DNA of 41,179 nucleotides from Paraburkholderia tagetis (GTDB taxonomy: Bacteria; Pseudomonadota; Gammaproteobacteria; Burkholderiales; Burkholderiaceae), in the NCBI RefSeq assembly GCF_022213065.1, contig NZ_JAKLJA010000052.1, positions 1 to 41,179 of the forward strand. Direction: 5' to 3'. The translations under genes and the position numbers were made by a program. The notes beneath the pieces are model-generated. The model did no database searches. It was not told where the DNA came from and worked only from the letters and a program-made list of their open reading frames with translations. Below are positions 1 through 8,542 of the stretch, one piece after another. Each line of letters opens with the position of its first letter. Position 1 is the first letter of the stretch.

Positions 1-287
1 ACGGCGAGCGAGCGCACGCCGTCCCAGCGCAACTCCATGTTGTAGTTCAGGCCGCCGCGAATCAGATGCAGGTGGTTATCGATCAGGCCTGGCAGCGCGG
101 GCCGCCCGCCGAGATCGACGACCCTGGTCGTGCCGCGTGCGAGCGGCATCACATCGGCGTCGCTGCCGACCGCGACGAAACGGCCACCGGCGACCGCGAC
201 CGCTGTGGCGTTCGGGTTCGAACGGTCCAGTGTAGTAAATCGTCCGTTATGCAGAATGAGATCAGGTGGGGTATCGGTTGCGCTCAT
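1..287 (-). CDS. YtcJ-like amidohydrolase, N-terminal part (cut by window start)
   Basis: The 95 visible residues read as the start of a metal-dependent amidohydrolase of the YtcJ type. There is a short beta-sandwich start (DLILHNGRFTTLD), a glycine-rich strand (VAGGRFVAVGSD), then PGLIDNHLHL with the HxH metal-ligand pair at H72 and H74, followed by MELRWDGVRSL. These enzymes hydrolyse C-N bonds in the cytosol; the substrate of this subgroup is unknown to me. The ATG is preceded by GAGGACA at normal spacing. The gene follows XapX by 37 nt on the same strand, so the two are probably co-transcribed. The remaining roughly 500 residues lie outside the window. The C-terminal part of the same kind of protein closes the window at the other end. 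Confidence 0.85.
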   Translation of the reverse strand, partial: MSATDTPPDLILHNGRFTTLDRSNPNATAVAVAGGRFVAVGSDADVMPLARGTTRVVDLGGRPALPGLIDNHLHLIRGGLNYNMELRWDGVRSLA

Positions 288-324
288 GGGAGTGTCCTCG
301 CTTCGCTCGTTGCACTGATTGCAT

Positions 325-492
325 TCAAAATCCGAGCAACGGCTTGAGTGTCGGGATGGCCTGCGCGCCAATCAGCATGCCGAGCAGGCCGATAAGGGCG
401 ATCAGCGGCGGCGCGGGGGAACGGACCTTGATGGCGCTGTAGATCACGCCGATCAGCACGCCCCCGCCTAGTGACACCAGATACGGTTCCAT
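325..492 (-). CDS. XapX domain protein (small membrane protein)
   Basis: This 55-residue protein has two hydrophobic segments (about residues 5-22 and 30-47) around the conserved SPAPPLIALIGLLGML core of the XapX (DUF1427) family. XapX proteins are tiny inner-membrane proteins of unknown function, often found beside amidohydrolases and isochorismatase-like hydrolases. It stands between such genes here. A second copy with the same core (SPAPPTIALVGLLGML) is at 1737-2012 on the opposite strand. Length is typical of the minimal domain. Family assignment is firm; function is not known. Confidence 0.85.
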   Translation of the reverse strand: MEPYLVSLGGGVLIGVIYSAIKVRSPAPPLIALIGLLGMLIGAQAIPTLKPLLGF

Positions 493-767
493 ACGATCAG
501 TCTCTCCGACGGTTCAAAAGGCAGGTCATGGCATCCCGGTGTTCGCCGTCTGGAGTGGGTGGGTTTGTCCTTCTGACCGAATCCTTGATGATCCTGGTAG
601 ACGAAGCAGCGACTCCAGACCTGCGCCGGATCATGCAAATTTTCCCGGTCCCGAAGCCGAGGCCGCAGCTGCAGCTGCCACGCTTTCGCGTGGAGCACGC
701 CGCAGCGGCCTCAACAAATCGGCTTCGAGCGTCGCGACAAGCGCGACAGGCCGCGATCGGGTCGCGA
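493..767. other. Intergenic region between isochorismatase-like gene and XapX
   Basis: No credible gene is visible in these 275 bases on either strand; the open frames here are antisense extensions of neighbours. A 6-bp hairpin with a TTTC loop (CCACGC at 678-683, GCGTGG at 688-693) lies near the isochorismatase end but has no T-tract. The gap may separate the hydrolase from the XapX-amidohydrolase unit or be a long leader. Confidence 0.4.
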
Positions 768-1454
768 TCAGGCCGCCGGTACTGCGGGGAGCGCCTCATG
801 CGGCGTTGCGGTACGCTGCGGCGCCTTGTGAACCATCGTGTACGCGTAGTCGATGCCCATGCCGTAGGAGCCCGAGTGCTCCTTCGCGATCGCCATGACG
901 GCGTCGTAGGTCTCGCGGCGTGCCCAGTCGCGCTGCCATTCGAGCATGACCTGCTGCCAGGTGACGGGCACGACGCCCGCCTGGATCATGCGCTGCATGG
1001 CATAGTCGTGCGCTTCCTTCGACGTACCGCCCGAGGCATCGGCCACCATGTAGATTTCATAGCCGCCTTCGAGCATCGCGCACAGGGCGAAGGTGTTGTT
1101 GCAGACCTCGGTCCACAGGCCCGAGACCACCACCTTCTTGCGACCGTTCGCAGCAAGCGCGTCGCGCACTTTCTGGTCGTCCCACGAGTTCATCGAGCTG
1201 CGTTCGAGCAGCTTCTGCCCCGGAAACACGTCCAGCAATTCCGGATACGTGAAGCCCGAGAAGCTCTCCGACTCCACGGTCGTGATCGTGGTCGGAATAT
1301 TGAACACCTTGGCCGACTTGGCCAGTGCGACGACGTTGTTCTTCAGGACCTGCCGGTCGATCGATTGCACGCCGAAGGCCATCTGCGGCTGCTGGTCGAT
1401 GAAGATGAGCTGGCTGTTCTGCGGCGTGAGTACTTCAAGCTTCGGATTGCTCAT
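768..1454 (-). CDS. Isochorismatase-family (YcaC-like) cysteine hydrolase
   Basis: The 228-residue protein has the cysteine-hydrolase fold of the isochorismatase superfamily. The first strand ends in LIFIDQQ with the expected acidic residue D20. VVVSGLWTEVC carries the nucleophile candidate C118, in the cis-peptide context seen in YcaC. ERSSMNSWDD around residues 84-93 matches the YcaC motif, with R85 near the place of the usual catalytic lysine. Members hydrolyse small amides or vinyl ethers; the substrate cannot be read here. The last 40 residues are an extension beyond the core. It is divergent from the second XapX gene and may share a regulated promoter with it, because a TGGAAT-N7-ATTCCA dyad lies 145 bp upstream. 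Confidence 0.88.
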   Translation of the reverse strand: MSNPKLEVLTPQNSQLIFIDQQPQMAFGVQSIDRQVLKNNVVALAKSAKVFNIPTTITTVESESFSGFTYPELLDVFPGQKLLERSSMNSWDDQKVRDALAANGRKKVVVSGLWTEVCNNTFALCAMLEGGYEIYMVADASGGTSKEAHDYAMQRMIQAGVVPVTWQQVMLEWQRDWARRETYDAVMAIAKEHSGSYGMGIDYAYTMVHKAPQRTATPHEALPAVPAA

Positions 1455-1599
1455 GACGGGTGTCCTTAGATCCGGAGATAAAAGAAGACCGCCTCGCCGG
1501 ATTAACCGGAAGGAGTCGAATGTGTGATTGAGCTGGGAAGATCAGTCATCCAGCCCTATTCATTTAACACTCAAATCCGCCAAAAGAACATCGAATAAA

Positions 1600-1618
1600 T
1601 GGAATTAAAGCGATTCCA
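1600..1618. promoter_or_regulatory. Dyad TGGAAT-N7-ATTCCA (candidate LysR operator), site 1
   Basis: A perfect 6-bp inverted repeat with a 7-base spacer (TAAAGCG) lies in the divergent region between the isochorismatase-like gene (start 1454) and the second XapX gene (start 1737). The same arms and the same spacer length recur at 10208-10228 and 35996-36016, each beside one of two paralogous LysR genes. A shared operator is inferred from this recurrence. Confidence 0.55.
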
Positions 1619-1736
1619 AAAAGCGCCTGTCAAATCTCCGTATTTACCCTTTCCTTATTCCGGCAAACCCGCTAGGCTTTCACCCAATTCGCGGCGCAGT
1701 GCCTCTCACCGATCGATCGTCAACGAGACTCGCATC

Positions 1737-2012
1737 ATGAAATCGTATGTTCTATCGCTGCTCGCCGGCGTGCTTGCCGGCGTCGTCTATCACACGATCG
1801 GCGTGCAATCGCCCGCGCCGCCCACTATTGCGCTGGTGGGTCTGCTCGGCATGCTGGCCGGCGAGCAGATCCTCCCCGTCGCACGCCGGATGTTCTCGGG
1901 TCTCAAGCTGAACACGGCCTGGCGCGAAGCGAAATGCAGCCAGCACATGTTCGGCGCACTGCCTGGGGCTCACGTACCCGATGCCACCGCAAAGGAGCGG
2001 CGGCCATCGTGA
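1737..2012 (+). CDS. XapX domain protein, longer form
   Basis: This 91-residue protein starts with two membrane segments (residues about 4-20 and 28-45) and the XapX core SPAPPTIALVGLLGML. It then continues into a hydrophilic tail of about 40 residues not present in the 55-residue paralogue at 325-492. The ATG at 1737 is chosen because the XapX domain begins there; an upstream in-frame start at 1599 would add residues unlike the family and would overlap the regulatory dyad. It is followed after 49 nt by the Na+/H+ antiporter on the same strand, so the two may be co-transcribed. Function unknown. Confidence 0.78.
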   Translation: MKSYVLSLLAGVLAGVVYHTIGVQSPAPPTIALVGLLGMLAGEQILPVARRMFSGLKLNTAWREAKCSQHMFGALPGAHVPDATAKERRPS

Positions 2013-2061
2013 TGCATTATGATTTGCGCAATCGCGCGCCGCGCGATCTACCGGCACGCGG

Positions 2062-3642
2062 ATGAACAACGTCGAGCTATTTCATTACCTGCTGTTGTTG
2101 ATCTGCGGCGCGGGCGCGCTCACGTGGCTCGCGGAACGTATCGCCATTGCGCCTGCCGTCGTGCTGCTGCTCGGCGGCTGCGCGATTGCGATAGTCGGCA
2201 AGCGCGTGCCCGACATGGACCCGAACCTGCTGCTCGCGGCCGTGCTGCCGCCGCTCCTGATGTCGAGTTCGTTCTACACGGCGTGGAAGGAATTCCGGCG
2301 CGAGCAAGGCACGATCGTTTCGCTCGTGATCGGCGCGGTGACGTTCACGACCGTTGCGGTCGGCGCCGCCGTGCATGCCTTCAATCCTGCGCTGCCCTGG
2401 GCTGCGTGTTTCGCGCTGGGGGCCATTGTCTCACCGCCCGATGCAGTCGCCGCGAAGGCGATCCTGCAGCGCCATCCGTTGCCCGCGAGGCTCGTGGCCG
2501 TGCTCGAAGGCGAGAGTCTCGTCAACGACGCATCGGGCCTGCTGCTCTATCAGGTGGCGGTTTCGGCGGCCATGGCCGCCACGATCACGGCCTCGGGCGC
2601 AACGGGCCTCTTCTTCACGCTCACGCTGATCGGCGTCGTGGTTGGCCTCGTGTGCGGTCAGGCCATGTGCTGGGTGCTGCCGCGTCTGGCCGACCCCATG
2701 CTCGGCATCGTCGTCACCTTCGTGATGGCCTGGGCGAGCTATGGCATCGCCGAGGCCGTCGGCGGATCGGGCGTGCTCTCCGTGGTGACTTGCGGCCTCG
2801 TGCTCGGCGTCCGCCAGCATCGCGTATTCGATGCCGACATGCGCATCAAGGCCAAGGCCACGTGGGAAGCGATCGTGTTCGTGCTCGACGCGTTGGTCTT
2901 CATCCTGATCGGGCTCGCGCTGCATGGCATCCTCGCGCGCGTGAATCACGAAGGCGCCGTGTTGATGGCCGGCCTGCGCGTCGCGTTGCCGGCCACCGCC
3001 GCCGCCATCGCGGCCCGCCTGGTGTGGGTGTTCGGCGCGCTCTGGCTGCCCGGCCGCATGCGTGCGAAACGCGCGGGCCGCGAGCCCTGGTCGTTGCGCG
3101 AAGCCATGGTGCTGGGTTGGGCCGGCATGCGCGGCGTCGTGAGCCTCGCCGCCGCGCTTGCGCTACCCGCGAGTTTCCCGGGCCGCGACCTGATCGTCTT
3201 CAGCACCTTCTTGCTCATCATCGCGACGCTCGTCGTGCAGGGCGCGAGCCTTGCACCGCTCATCCGCGTGCTCAAGCTGCGTCCGAGCCTGCGTGAAACG
3301 ATGTCCGAGCACGAGGCGCGCGCTACGACGTTTCGCGCAGCCCTCGCCGCGCTCGAGGAGATCGGCAAGCGCGCATCCGGTCTCGAGCGCGCGACGCTCG
3401 ATCGCCTGCTCACGGAGTACCGGGTTCGCGTCACCGCGAACGAAAACGCGCATACGTCGGGCGCGGAGCGCGTCGAGCACCGCGCCCGCTTCCTGCGCGT
3501 CGAGCTCGAGCTCGTCGGCGTATCGCGCGAGGCATTGCTCGGCCTGCATCGCGACGGCAAGATCGACGACGCGCTCCTGCACCGCATCGAGTCGGAGTTC
3601 GACCTCGAAGAACTGCGCCTGTTGCGCCTGCTCGAACCCTGA
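2062..3642 (+). CDS. CPA1-type Na+/H+ antiporter
   Basis: The 526-residue inner-membrane protein has about 12 hydrophobic helices over residues 5-390, then a charged helical cytoplasmic tail of about 130 residues. The CPA1 ion-binding signature ESLVNDASGL is present with N155-D156, preceded by SPPDAVA (124-130) on the discontinuous helix. Such proteins exchange Na+ or K+ for protons and set internal pH. The ATG has only a weak ribosome-binding site. The tail is rich in Arg and Glu and fits the regulatory C-terminus of bacterial NhaP-type proteins. It is the last gene of its strand group and is convergent with the maleate-isomerase-like gene. Confidence 0.92.
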   Translation: MNNVELFHYLLLLICGAGALTWLAERIAIAPAVVLLLGGCAIAIVGKRVPDMDPNLLLAAVLPPLLMSSSFYTAWKEFRREQGTIVSLVIGAVTFTTVAVGAAVHAFNPALPWAACFALGAIVSPPDAVAAKAILQRHPLPARLVAVLEGESLVNDASGLLLYQVAVSAAMAATITASGATGLFFTLTLIGVVVGLVCGQAMCWVLPRLADPMLGIVVTFVMAWASYGIAEAVGGSGVLSVVTCGLVLGVRQHRVFDADMRIKAKATWEAIVFVLDALVFILIGLALHGILARVNHEGAVLMAGLRVALPATAAAIAARLVWVFGALWLPGRMRAKRAGREPWSLREAMVLGWAGMRGVVSLAAALALPASFPGRDLIVFSTFLLIIATLVVQGASLAPLIRVLKLRPSLRETMSEHEARATTFRAALAALEEIGKRASGLERATLDRLLTEYRVRVTANENAHTSGAERVEHRARFLRVELELVGVSREALLGLHRDGKIDDALLHRIESEFDLEELRLLRLLEP

Positions 3643-3728
3643 CGGCTCCTCCGGCGCCAGCAAGACGCCCGCCCGCCGCCAGGATGCCGCCCCTACCTGA
3701 GCGCTTGTATCCATACTTCGTTGCGGTG

Positions 3729-4478
3729 TCACGCGCCGGAAAGCAACGCGCCCGCGCCAGGAACGATTGGCTCAAGCTCGAGATGGTCCAGCATGCGCCG
3801 GACGGTGCATACCGCAGTCGAAACGGTGCGAATTCCAAGCATGTCTTCGATGCGCTGAATCGCCGGCAATGAAGGCATCTGGACGCATGCCGACGCCACT
3901 ACGACGTCCGCACCTTCGGTATTCAGGCCGCGAACGTCGTCGACCAGTTGCATCGGGTCACGCAGACCAACCTCAAGGTTATCGGGAATCTCAAAGCAGA
4001 TGGAATCGATGACCTCGATGCCTTCGTTTTCAATGTAAGCGACGACGAGATCGGTCAATGGCCGCATATACGGCGCCATCAGCGAAATCCGGCGAGCGCC
4101 CATGATCTTCAGACCGTCGATCAGGGCTCCCGCGGAAGTCATGACGGGCGCAAGGCAATGATTGGCACGCGCAACCTCCAGCAGGTCGCGCTCGGTCTCC
4201 CGATGATATCCGGGGCCCATCGCCATGATCGCGACCAGGCATGCCGTGCTCATGACATCGACACGAGCGTCGGCAAGTTCCGCCGCGCAGCGCAAGCCTT
4301 CCTTGTTCATTGCGACCAGTTCCTCCTTCGTCACCTTGTGCATTCTCATCCGGCTCGAATGGAAGGTGAACCGCTCGGGGCGGATCGATTCACGGGCACG
4401 CAACATGGCGGGAATTTCCGTTTCCATGGTCGTATTCGAGCTGGGAACGATCTGTCCAATACGAAAATTTTGAGGCAT
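3729..4478 (-). CDS. Maleate cis-trans isomerase family protein (Asp/Glu racemase superfamily)
   Basis: At 249 residues it matches the length and motif order of maleate isomerase. VPSSNTTMETEIP (11-23) is the substrate carboxylate loop. STACLVA holds the first catalytic cysteine C80, and SACVQMPS holds the second, C198. The family converts maleate to fumarate through a covalent cysteine adduct in the cytosol. Close relatives are arylmalonate decarboxylases and ectoine-pathway EutA, but both cysteines and the RFTFHSSRMRMH segment favour maleate isomerase. AAGGAA precedes the ATG. It is 45 nt downstream of an MFS carrier on the same strand, so import of a dicarboxylate followed by isomerisation is a reasonable reading. 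Confidence 0.85.
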   Translation of the reverse strand: MPQNFRIGQIVPSSNTTMETEIPAMLRARESIRPERFTFHSSRMRMHKVTKEELVAMNKEGLRCAAELADARVDVMSTACLVAIMAMGPGYHRETERDLLEVARANHCLAPVMTSAGALIDGLKIMGARRISLMAPYMRPLTDLVVAYIENEGIEVIDSICFEIPDNLEVGLRDPMQLVDDVRGLNTEGADVVVASACVQMPSLPAIQRIEDMLGIRTVSTAVCTVRRMLDHLELEPIVPGAGALLSGA

Positions 4479-4523
4479 TTTTCCTTCCAGAAATAAAGTT
4501 AGGTGTCCGGCATGCTGATTGAC

Positions 4524-5876
4524 TCAGTCCGGCATGCCCGCGCCACGCGTCTCGGGCAAGAACCAGGGCAATACGATACCGAGCAGATAGACGCTGCCGA
4601 GTGCCAACGCAGCCTGCGAGACACCGCCGAACGATTTGATCATGCTGCCCGCAATGATCGGGAAGATCCACGCGATAAGGCGCGCCGCATTGAACACGAA
4701 GCTGATCGCAGTGGAACGCACACTCGAAGAAAAGAGTTCACAGGGGTAGATCGCCATCCAGACATAGGCGCAGCCCAGGGTAAAGAACCCGTTGACAGGC
4801 GCCACGACCATCATCGCTTCAACGCTTGTGGTCAGCTTGTACGTGATGACCGTTGCCACCAGCGCGCCGGCAAAAGTCAGTGACAGGAACGCCCGCCGGC
4901 CAATCGCATCCACCACGAAGCCGGCAACGGTATAGGCCGCAATCGCGCCAACGGTATACGCGATCGATATCTTCGAGCCCCAGGACAACGCGTCGGGGTA
5001 GCCTTCGGCTTTAGCGAGCGCCACGGTATAGGTCGGCAGCCAACTGGAAATCGCCCACCAGCCCACCGTCGCAGCGATCGACAGCACGACCAGCAGCATG
5101 GTGCGGCGCAGCGCTTCGGATTCGCTGAACAACTGCGTGAGTGTGAAGGGACGCTTGTCGGATACTGCCGTGTTGCCGGCAACCGGCTGGGTACCGGTCG
5201 CGCTCCAGCGTTTCTCGCGCACTGCGGATTGCCATTTTTCCGACTCGTCGACGCCGCGGCGGATATACAGCACAAAGAACGCGGGGGCTGCGCCAAGCAC
5301 GAACATCAGCCGCCAGGTTTCGGCGCCGAGTGGATGCGTGAGCGAAAGTGCGTACCACACGACCGCTGCGACCAGCGTGCCCCAGCCGAAGCCCGATTGC
5401 AGGAAACCCGCCCCTTTCGCACGAGCCCGTTCCGGCCAGGTCTCCGATAGCAGCGCGACGCCCGTGCTCCATTCGCTGCCCATGGCGAGGCCAGTCAGGA
5501 AACGCAGCCCGCATAACGCCCAGAAGGTTTGCGAGAACGCGGTCAAACCCGACAACATCGCATAGAGGAACACGGACCAGAGCATCATTCGCTTGCGTCC
5601 GACATAGTCCGCGAGAATCCCGCCGACCAGTCCGCCCGCGCCCCAGCCAAGCAACGTAATGCCGATTACCAGGCCCGCGTAGGTCGTGGGAGAGGCGGCT
5701 TGCGCCGGCGACAGCACCGAATGCAGCATCGGACCCAGTACAACAACGAGCGCCAGTGCCTCGTAACCGTCGAAAATCCAGCCAAGGAAGCTAGCTTTCA
5801 GCACCCGCCAGTGCATCGCCGTGAGCCCCTCGTACCAGTGCGTTCGCGAGCCCGATACAAATTGCCTGTGTTCCAT
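4524..5876 (-). CDS. MFS metabolite:H+ symporter
   Basis: The 450-residue protein has 12 predicted transmembrane helices. MFS motifs are visible: GWIFDGYEA in helix 1, LADYVGRKRMM in the helix 2-3 loop and RFLTGLAMGSEW in helix 4. They place it with the organic-acid or aromatic-acid symporter groups rather than drug exporters. It is the first gene of a two-gene unit with the maleate-isomerase-like enzyme, which suggests an anionic C4 acid or a precursor of it as cargo. A LysR gene is divergent 290 bp away, and the space between holds a LysR-type box. The substrate is not proven by sequence. Confidence 0.88.
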   Translation of the reverse strand: MEHRQFVSGSRTHWYEGLTAMHWRVLKASFLGWIFDGYEALALVVVLGPMLHSVLSPAQAASPTTYAGLVIGITLLGWGAGGLVGGILADYVGRKRMMLWSVFLYAMLSGLTAFSQTFWALCGLRFLTGLAMGSEWSTGVALLSETWPERARAKGAGFLQSGFGWGTLVAAVVWYALSLTHPLGAETWRLMFVLGAAPAFFVLYIRRGVDESEKWQSAVREKRWSATGTQPVAGNTAVSDKRPFTLTQLFSESEALRRTMLLVVLSIAATVGWWAISSWLPTYTVALAKAEGYPDALSWGSKISIAYTVGAIAAYTVAGFVVDAIGRRAFLSLTFAGALVATVITYKLTTSVEAMMVVAPVNGFFTLGCAYVWMAIYPCELFSSSVRSTAISFVFNAARLIAWIFPIIAGSMIKSFGGVSQAALALGSVYLLGIVLPWFLPETRGAGMPD

Positions 5877-6086
5877 CTTTAGTCTCCGTCATTTTCTTCA
5901 ACCGGGTTTTCACGTATTTCGGCCGTCCGCCGGCGCGCAGCGTGCCATGTCCCAGCGGTATCTGCCGAGACAACGCCGCCTCCTCGACATAGAATCGCGA
6001 TGCGCGCTGCTCAGCCTTGGCGCCTGGACCGATGGCTCCGCAAGGCTGGAATGCTTTGGCACACAGGATGCCGATTGTCGGGATTA

Positions 6087-6101
6087 TTGAAAACTTCTCA
6101 A
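6087..6101. promoter_or_regulatory. Candidate LysR box TTGA-N7-TCAA (contains T-N11-A)
   Basis: A 15-bp interrupted palindrome, TTGA then AAACTTC then TCAA, lies in the divergent region between the MFS/isomerase unit and the LysR gene, about 66 bp before the LysR start. It satisfies the T-N11-A rule of LysR operators. Position and form support autoregulation and control of the divergent unit; binding is inferred. Confidence 0.45.
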
Positions 6102-6166
6102 TGCTCAATAGAGGCATCGCCAAATGCGATGGGAGCCAAACAGATATCCAACCCGAAGGAGCGAGG

Positions 6167-7093
6167 ATGCGTGTTTCAGTAACCCGGCCATTTCGACTCG
6201 ACATGGAGTCGCTGCGCATTTTCGTGGCGGTCGTCGAGGAGGGCAGCATTGCGGCGGCGGCGGCCCGCACGCACATTGTGGCGTCGGCCGTCAGTAAGCG
6301 TGTATCCGATCTCGAAGGCGACGCGGGTACGCCGTTGTTATATAGGCACAGCCGCGGCGTGCAAGCTACGCCTGCGGGCGAGGCGCTTTATCACCATGCA
6401 AAGCGCCTCGGCGAGCACTTGCAGCAAATTGCGGACGAACTGTCTGAGTATTCGGCGGGATTGAGGGGACACACTCGAATTTATGTGAACTTCACCGCCA
6501 TGGTCCAGTATCTGCCGGGCGTGCTGCGCACCTTTTTACGCACCAATCCGAAAGTGCGGATCGACATGGTCGAGAAGTCGAGCGATGAAGTGGTGCAGGC
6601 GATCACGGGCGGCGTCGCCGACCTCGGCATCTGCGCTGCCACCGAGGACGCGCTGGGCGATCTGCAGTGGCGGCCATACAGCGTCGATAAACTGGTCGTG
6701 ATCGTCCCGTCGGATCATCGGTTCGCCGGGCGCGAAAGTGTGTCCTTCGCGGAGGCGCTGGACGACGACGTTGTCAGCATGCCATACGGTACGTCCATTT
6801 CGAAACTGTGTCGCGCTGCCGCGGAGCGTGCCGGCAGGCGGCTTCGCGTGCGCATCGAGGTGACGAGCTTCGAGGGGGTGCGCAATATGGTCAGCGCGGG
6901 TCTCGGCATTGGCATCCTGCCCAAGGGAAGCGTGACACCTTATATGCAGTCGGTCCCTTTTCACGTCGTTGAGCTTGATGAGCCGTGGTCGCTGCGGCCG
7001 CTGTTAATTATTGCGCGCAATTTTGAAACGCTGCCGCTTCCTGCGCGCATGCTGGTCGACCACCTCGACAAGCAACAGGACAACTTATCATGA
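6167..7093 (+). CDS. LysR-family transcriptional regulator (divergent to MFS/maleate isomerase unit)
   Basis: The 308-residue protein has an N-terminal winged helix-turn-helix (about residues 13-72, MESLRIFVAVVEEGSIAAAA onwards) and a LysR effector-binding domain from about residue 100 to the end. The start at 6167 is chosen because AAGGAG stands 5 bases before it and the DNA-binding domain begins there; an earlier in-frame ATG at 6017 would add 50 residues of low-quality sequence. The effector is unknown, but the divergent position points to a dicarboxylate or related acid. Its end overlaps the convergent dehydrogenase gene by 6 bp. Confidence 0.9.
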   Translation: MRVSVTRPFRLDMESLRIFVAVVEEGSIAAAAARTHIVASAVSKRVSDLEGDAGTPLLYRHSRGVQATPAGEALYHHAKRLGEHLQQIADELSEYSAGLRGHTRIYVNFTAMVQYLPGVLRTFLRTNPKVRIDMVEKSSDEVVQAITGGVADLGICAATEDALGDLQWRPYSVDKLVVIVPSDHRFAGRESVSFAEALDDDVVSMPYGTSISKLCRAAAERAGRRLRVRIEVTSFEGVRNMVSAGLGIGILPKGSVTPYMQSVPFHVVELDEPWSLRPLLIIARNFETLPLPARMLVDHLDKQQDNLS

Positions 7094-8050
7094 GGCGTTG
7101 CCAGGCGTTCGATCGAGCCATTCGACGATGTTGCGCACGGTATCGCCATAGAATGTCTCGTACATCTCACGCGTAACGTAACCGATATGCGGCGTGGCGA
7201 GCACGTTGTCCAGCGTGCGCAACGGATCGCGCAGTTCGAGCGGCTCGCTATCGTACACGTCGATCGCGGCGCCTGCGATCTGGCCGCCCTTGAGCGCCGC
7301 GAGCAGCGCCGCCATGTCGACGATCGGCGCGCGCGACGTATTGACGATCCGGCTCGTGGGCTTCATGCGCGCAAGCTCGGCAGCGCCCACCAGCCCCCGG
7401 GTGCGCTCGCTCAAGCGCAAATGAATCGACAGAAAATCGGACGTCGAGAACAGCGTGTCTTTGTCGACCCGTTGCACGCCCTTCGATTGCGCGCGCTCCG
7501 CAGTGAGGTTCTCGCTCCACGCAATGACATTCATTCTGAACGCGCGGCCGATCACGCCGACCGCCGACCCGATATGACCGAGGCCCAGGACGCCGAGCGT
7601 CTTGCCGGCCAGCTGCGTTCCGAGCGTGCGCTGCCAGCCCCCCTCGCGCAAGGACTGATTCTCGCGGGGAATATTGCGCGCCATGGCCAGAATCATTGAC
7701 CATGCGAACTCGATGGTGGGCGTGGACGAGTACCCCGTGTGCGCGACTTCGACACCGCGCTCGGCCGCCGCGTCCATGTCGATCGATTCGTTGCTCACGC
7801 CCGTGGAGGCGATGAGCTTGAGATTGGGAAGGTTTTCGATTATCTGGCGCGTGAGCGGCGTGCGCTCGCGCATCACACACACGATGTCGAATGGCGCGAG
7901 GCGCTCGATAACCTGCGCGGTCTGCGCGACGTGATCGTTGAAGACCGTGATCTGCGCACGACCATTCAACGCGGACCAGTCCGCCACGTCGAGCGCGGCG
8001 TTCTGGTAATCGTCGAGAACCGCAATTCTGATGCACGATGAGCCAGACAT
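7088..8050 (-). CDS. D-isomer-specific 2-hydroxyacid dehydrogenase
   Basis: The 320-residue protein has the two-domain D-2-hydroxyacid dehydrogenase fold. The NAD(P)-binding motif GLGHIG is at 156-161. The catalytic triad is visible as R240 (NTSRAP), E269 (DSEPL) and H288 (TPHIG). Members reduce 2-keto acids or oxidise D-2-hydroxyacids in the cytosol. The start at 8050 has AGGAGG nine bases upstream. Convergent with the LysR gene and divergent from thioredoxin, it is probably a single-gene unit. A link to the neighbouring C4-acid genes, for instance with D-malate, is possible but not shown. Confidence 0.9.
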   Translation of the reverse strand: MSGSSCIRIAVLDDYQNAALDVADWSALNGRAQITVFNDHVAQTAQVIERLAPFDIVCVMRERTPLTRQIIENLPNLKLIASTGVSNESIDMDAAAERGVEVAHTGYSSTPTIEFAWSMILAMARNIPRENQSLREGGWQRTLGTQLAGKTLGVLGLGHIGSAVGVIGRAFRMNVIAWSENLTAERAQSKGVQRVDKDTLFSTSDFLSIHLRLSERTRGLVGAAELARMKPTSRIVNTSRAPIVDMAALLAALKGGQIAGAAIDVYDSEPLELRDPLRTLDNVLATPHIGYVTREMYETFYGDTVRNIVEWLDRTPGNAS

Positions 8051-8159
8051 GGTTGTCCTCCTGCGGGAAACGCTCTGTTGCAAAAGCACGGATTGGTTTT
8101 CTCCCCGCGGCCCCCATTTTCAATTCAGACAAAATTGCCGATGGGCATGGAGAGCAGCA

Positions 8160-8495
8160 ATGGAAACGACACTGGAAACCTTCTCGCGCGATGTGATCGA
8201 CCACTCCGCGAACACACCCATATTGCTCGACTTTTGGGCGCCGTGGTGCGGTCCGTGTAACGTCCTCGGGCCGAGGCTCGAAAAGCTTGAGGCCGAGTAC
8301 GAGGGGCGCTGGAAGCTGGTCAAGGTGAATGTCGACGAAAATCGCGAGCTTGCTGCCCAATTCAGGGTTCGCAGCATTCCCCATGTGGTTGCATTCGCGA
8401 ATGGCGAGGCAGTCGGACAGTTCACGGGAGCGCTGCCTGAAAGTCAGTTGCGCGACGTGCTCAAGCAATTGACGTCGCTTGCGCCCGCCAATTGA
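8160..8495 (+). CDS. Thioredoxin
   Basis: This 111-residue protein is a complete thioredoxin fold with the redox motif WCGPC (W29, C30, C33), preceded by LLDFWAP and followed by the cis-proline segment SIPHVVAF. It reduces disulfides in the cytosol; no signal peptide is present. The start at 8160 is chosen because GGAG lies 7 bases upstream and residue numbering then matches the family. It lacks the extended charged tail of some secondary thioredoxins. It stands alone, divergent from the hydroxyacid dehydrogenase and convergent with wrbA. It is probably an accessory thioredoxin rather than the housekeeping copy, but this cannot be settled from one window. Confidence 0.9.
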   Translation: METTLETFSRDVIDHSANTPILLDFWAPWCGPCNVLGPRLEKLEAEYEGRWKLVKVNVDENRELAAQFRVRSIPHVVAFANGEAVGQFTGALPESQLRDVLKQLTSLAPAN

Positions 8496-8501
8496 TGTGC
8501 C

Positions 8502-8533
8502 GGCCACTGAGAGGGCTTCGCCTCTCAGTGGCC
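8502..8533. terminator. Bidirectional hairpin between thioredoxin and wrbA
   Basis: A perfect 13-bp stem (GGCCACTGAGAGG at 8502-8514 with CCTCTCAGTGGCC at 8521-8533) closes a 6-base loop. It begins 6 bases after the thioredoxin stop and ends 9 bases before the end of convergent wrbA. There is no strong T-tract, so it may act as a transcript 3' end stabiliser as well as a terminator. Confidence 0.7.
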
Positions 8534-8542
8534 AACCTGCAT

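Noticed and set aside
2019..3296. 425-codon frame overlapping the antiporter gene
   Set aside because: Out-of-frame shadow of the antiporter, which has intact CPA1 motifs.
3729..4478. Arylmalonate decarboxylase or simple Asp/Glu racemase
   Set aside because: Both catalytic cysteines in their maleate-isomerase contexts and the VPSSNTTMETEIP loop favour maleate isomerase, though the exact substrate stays unproven.
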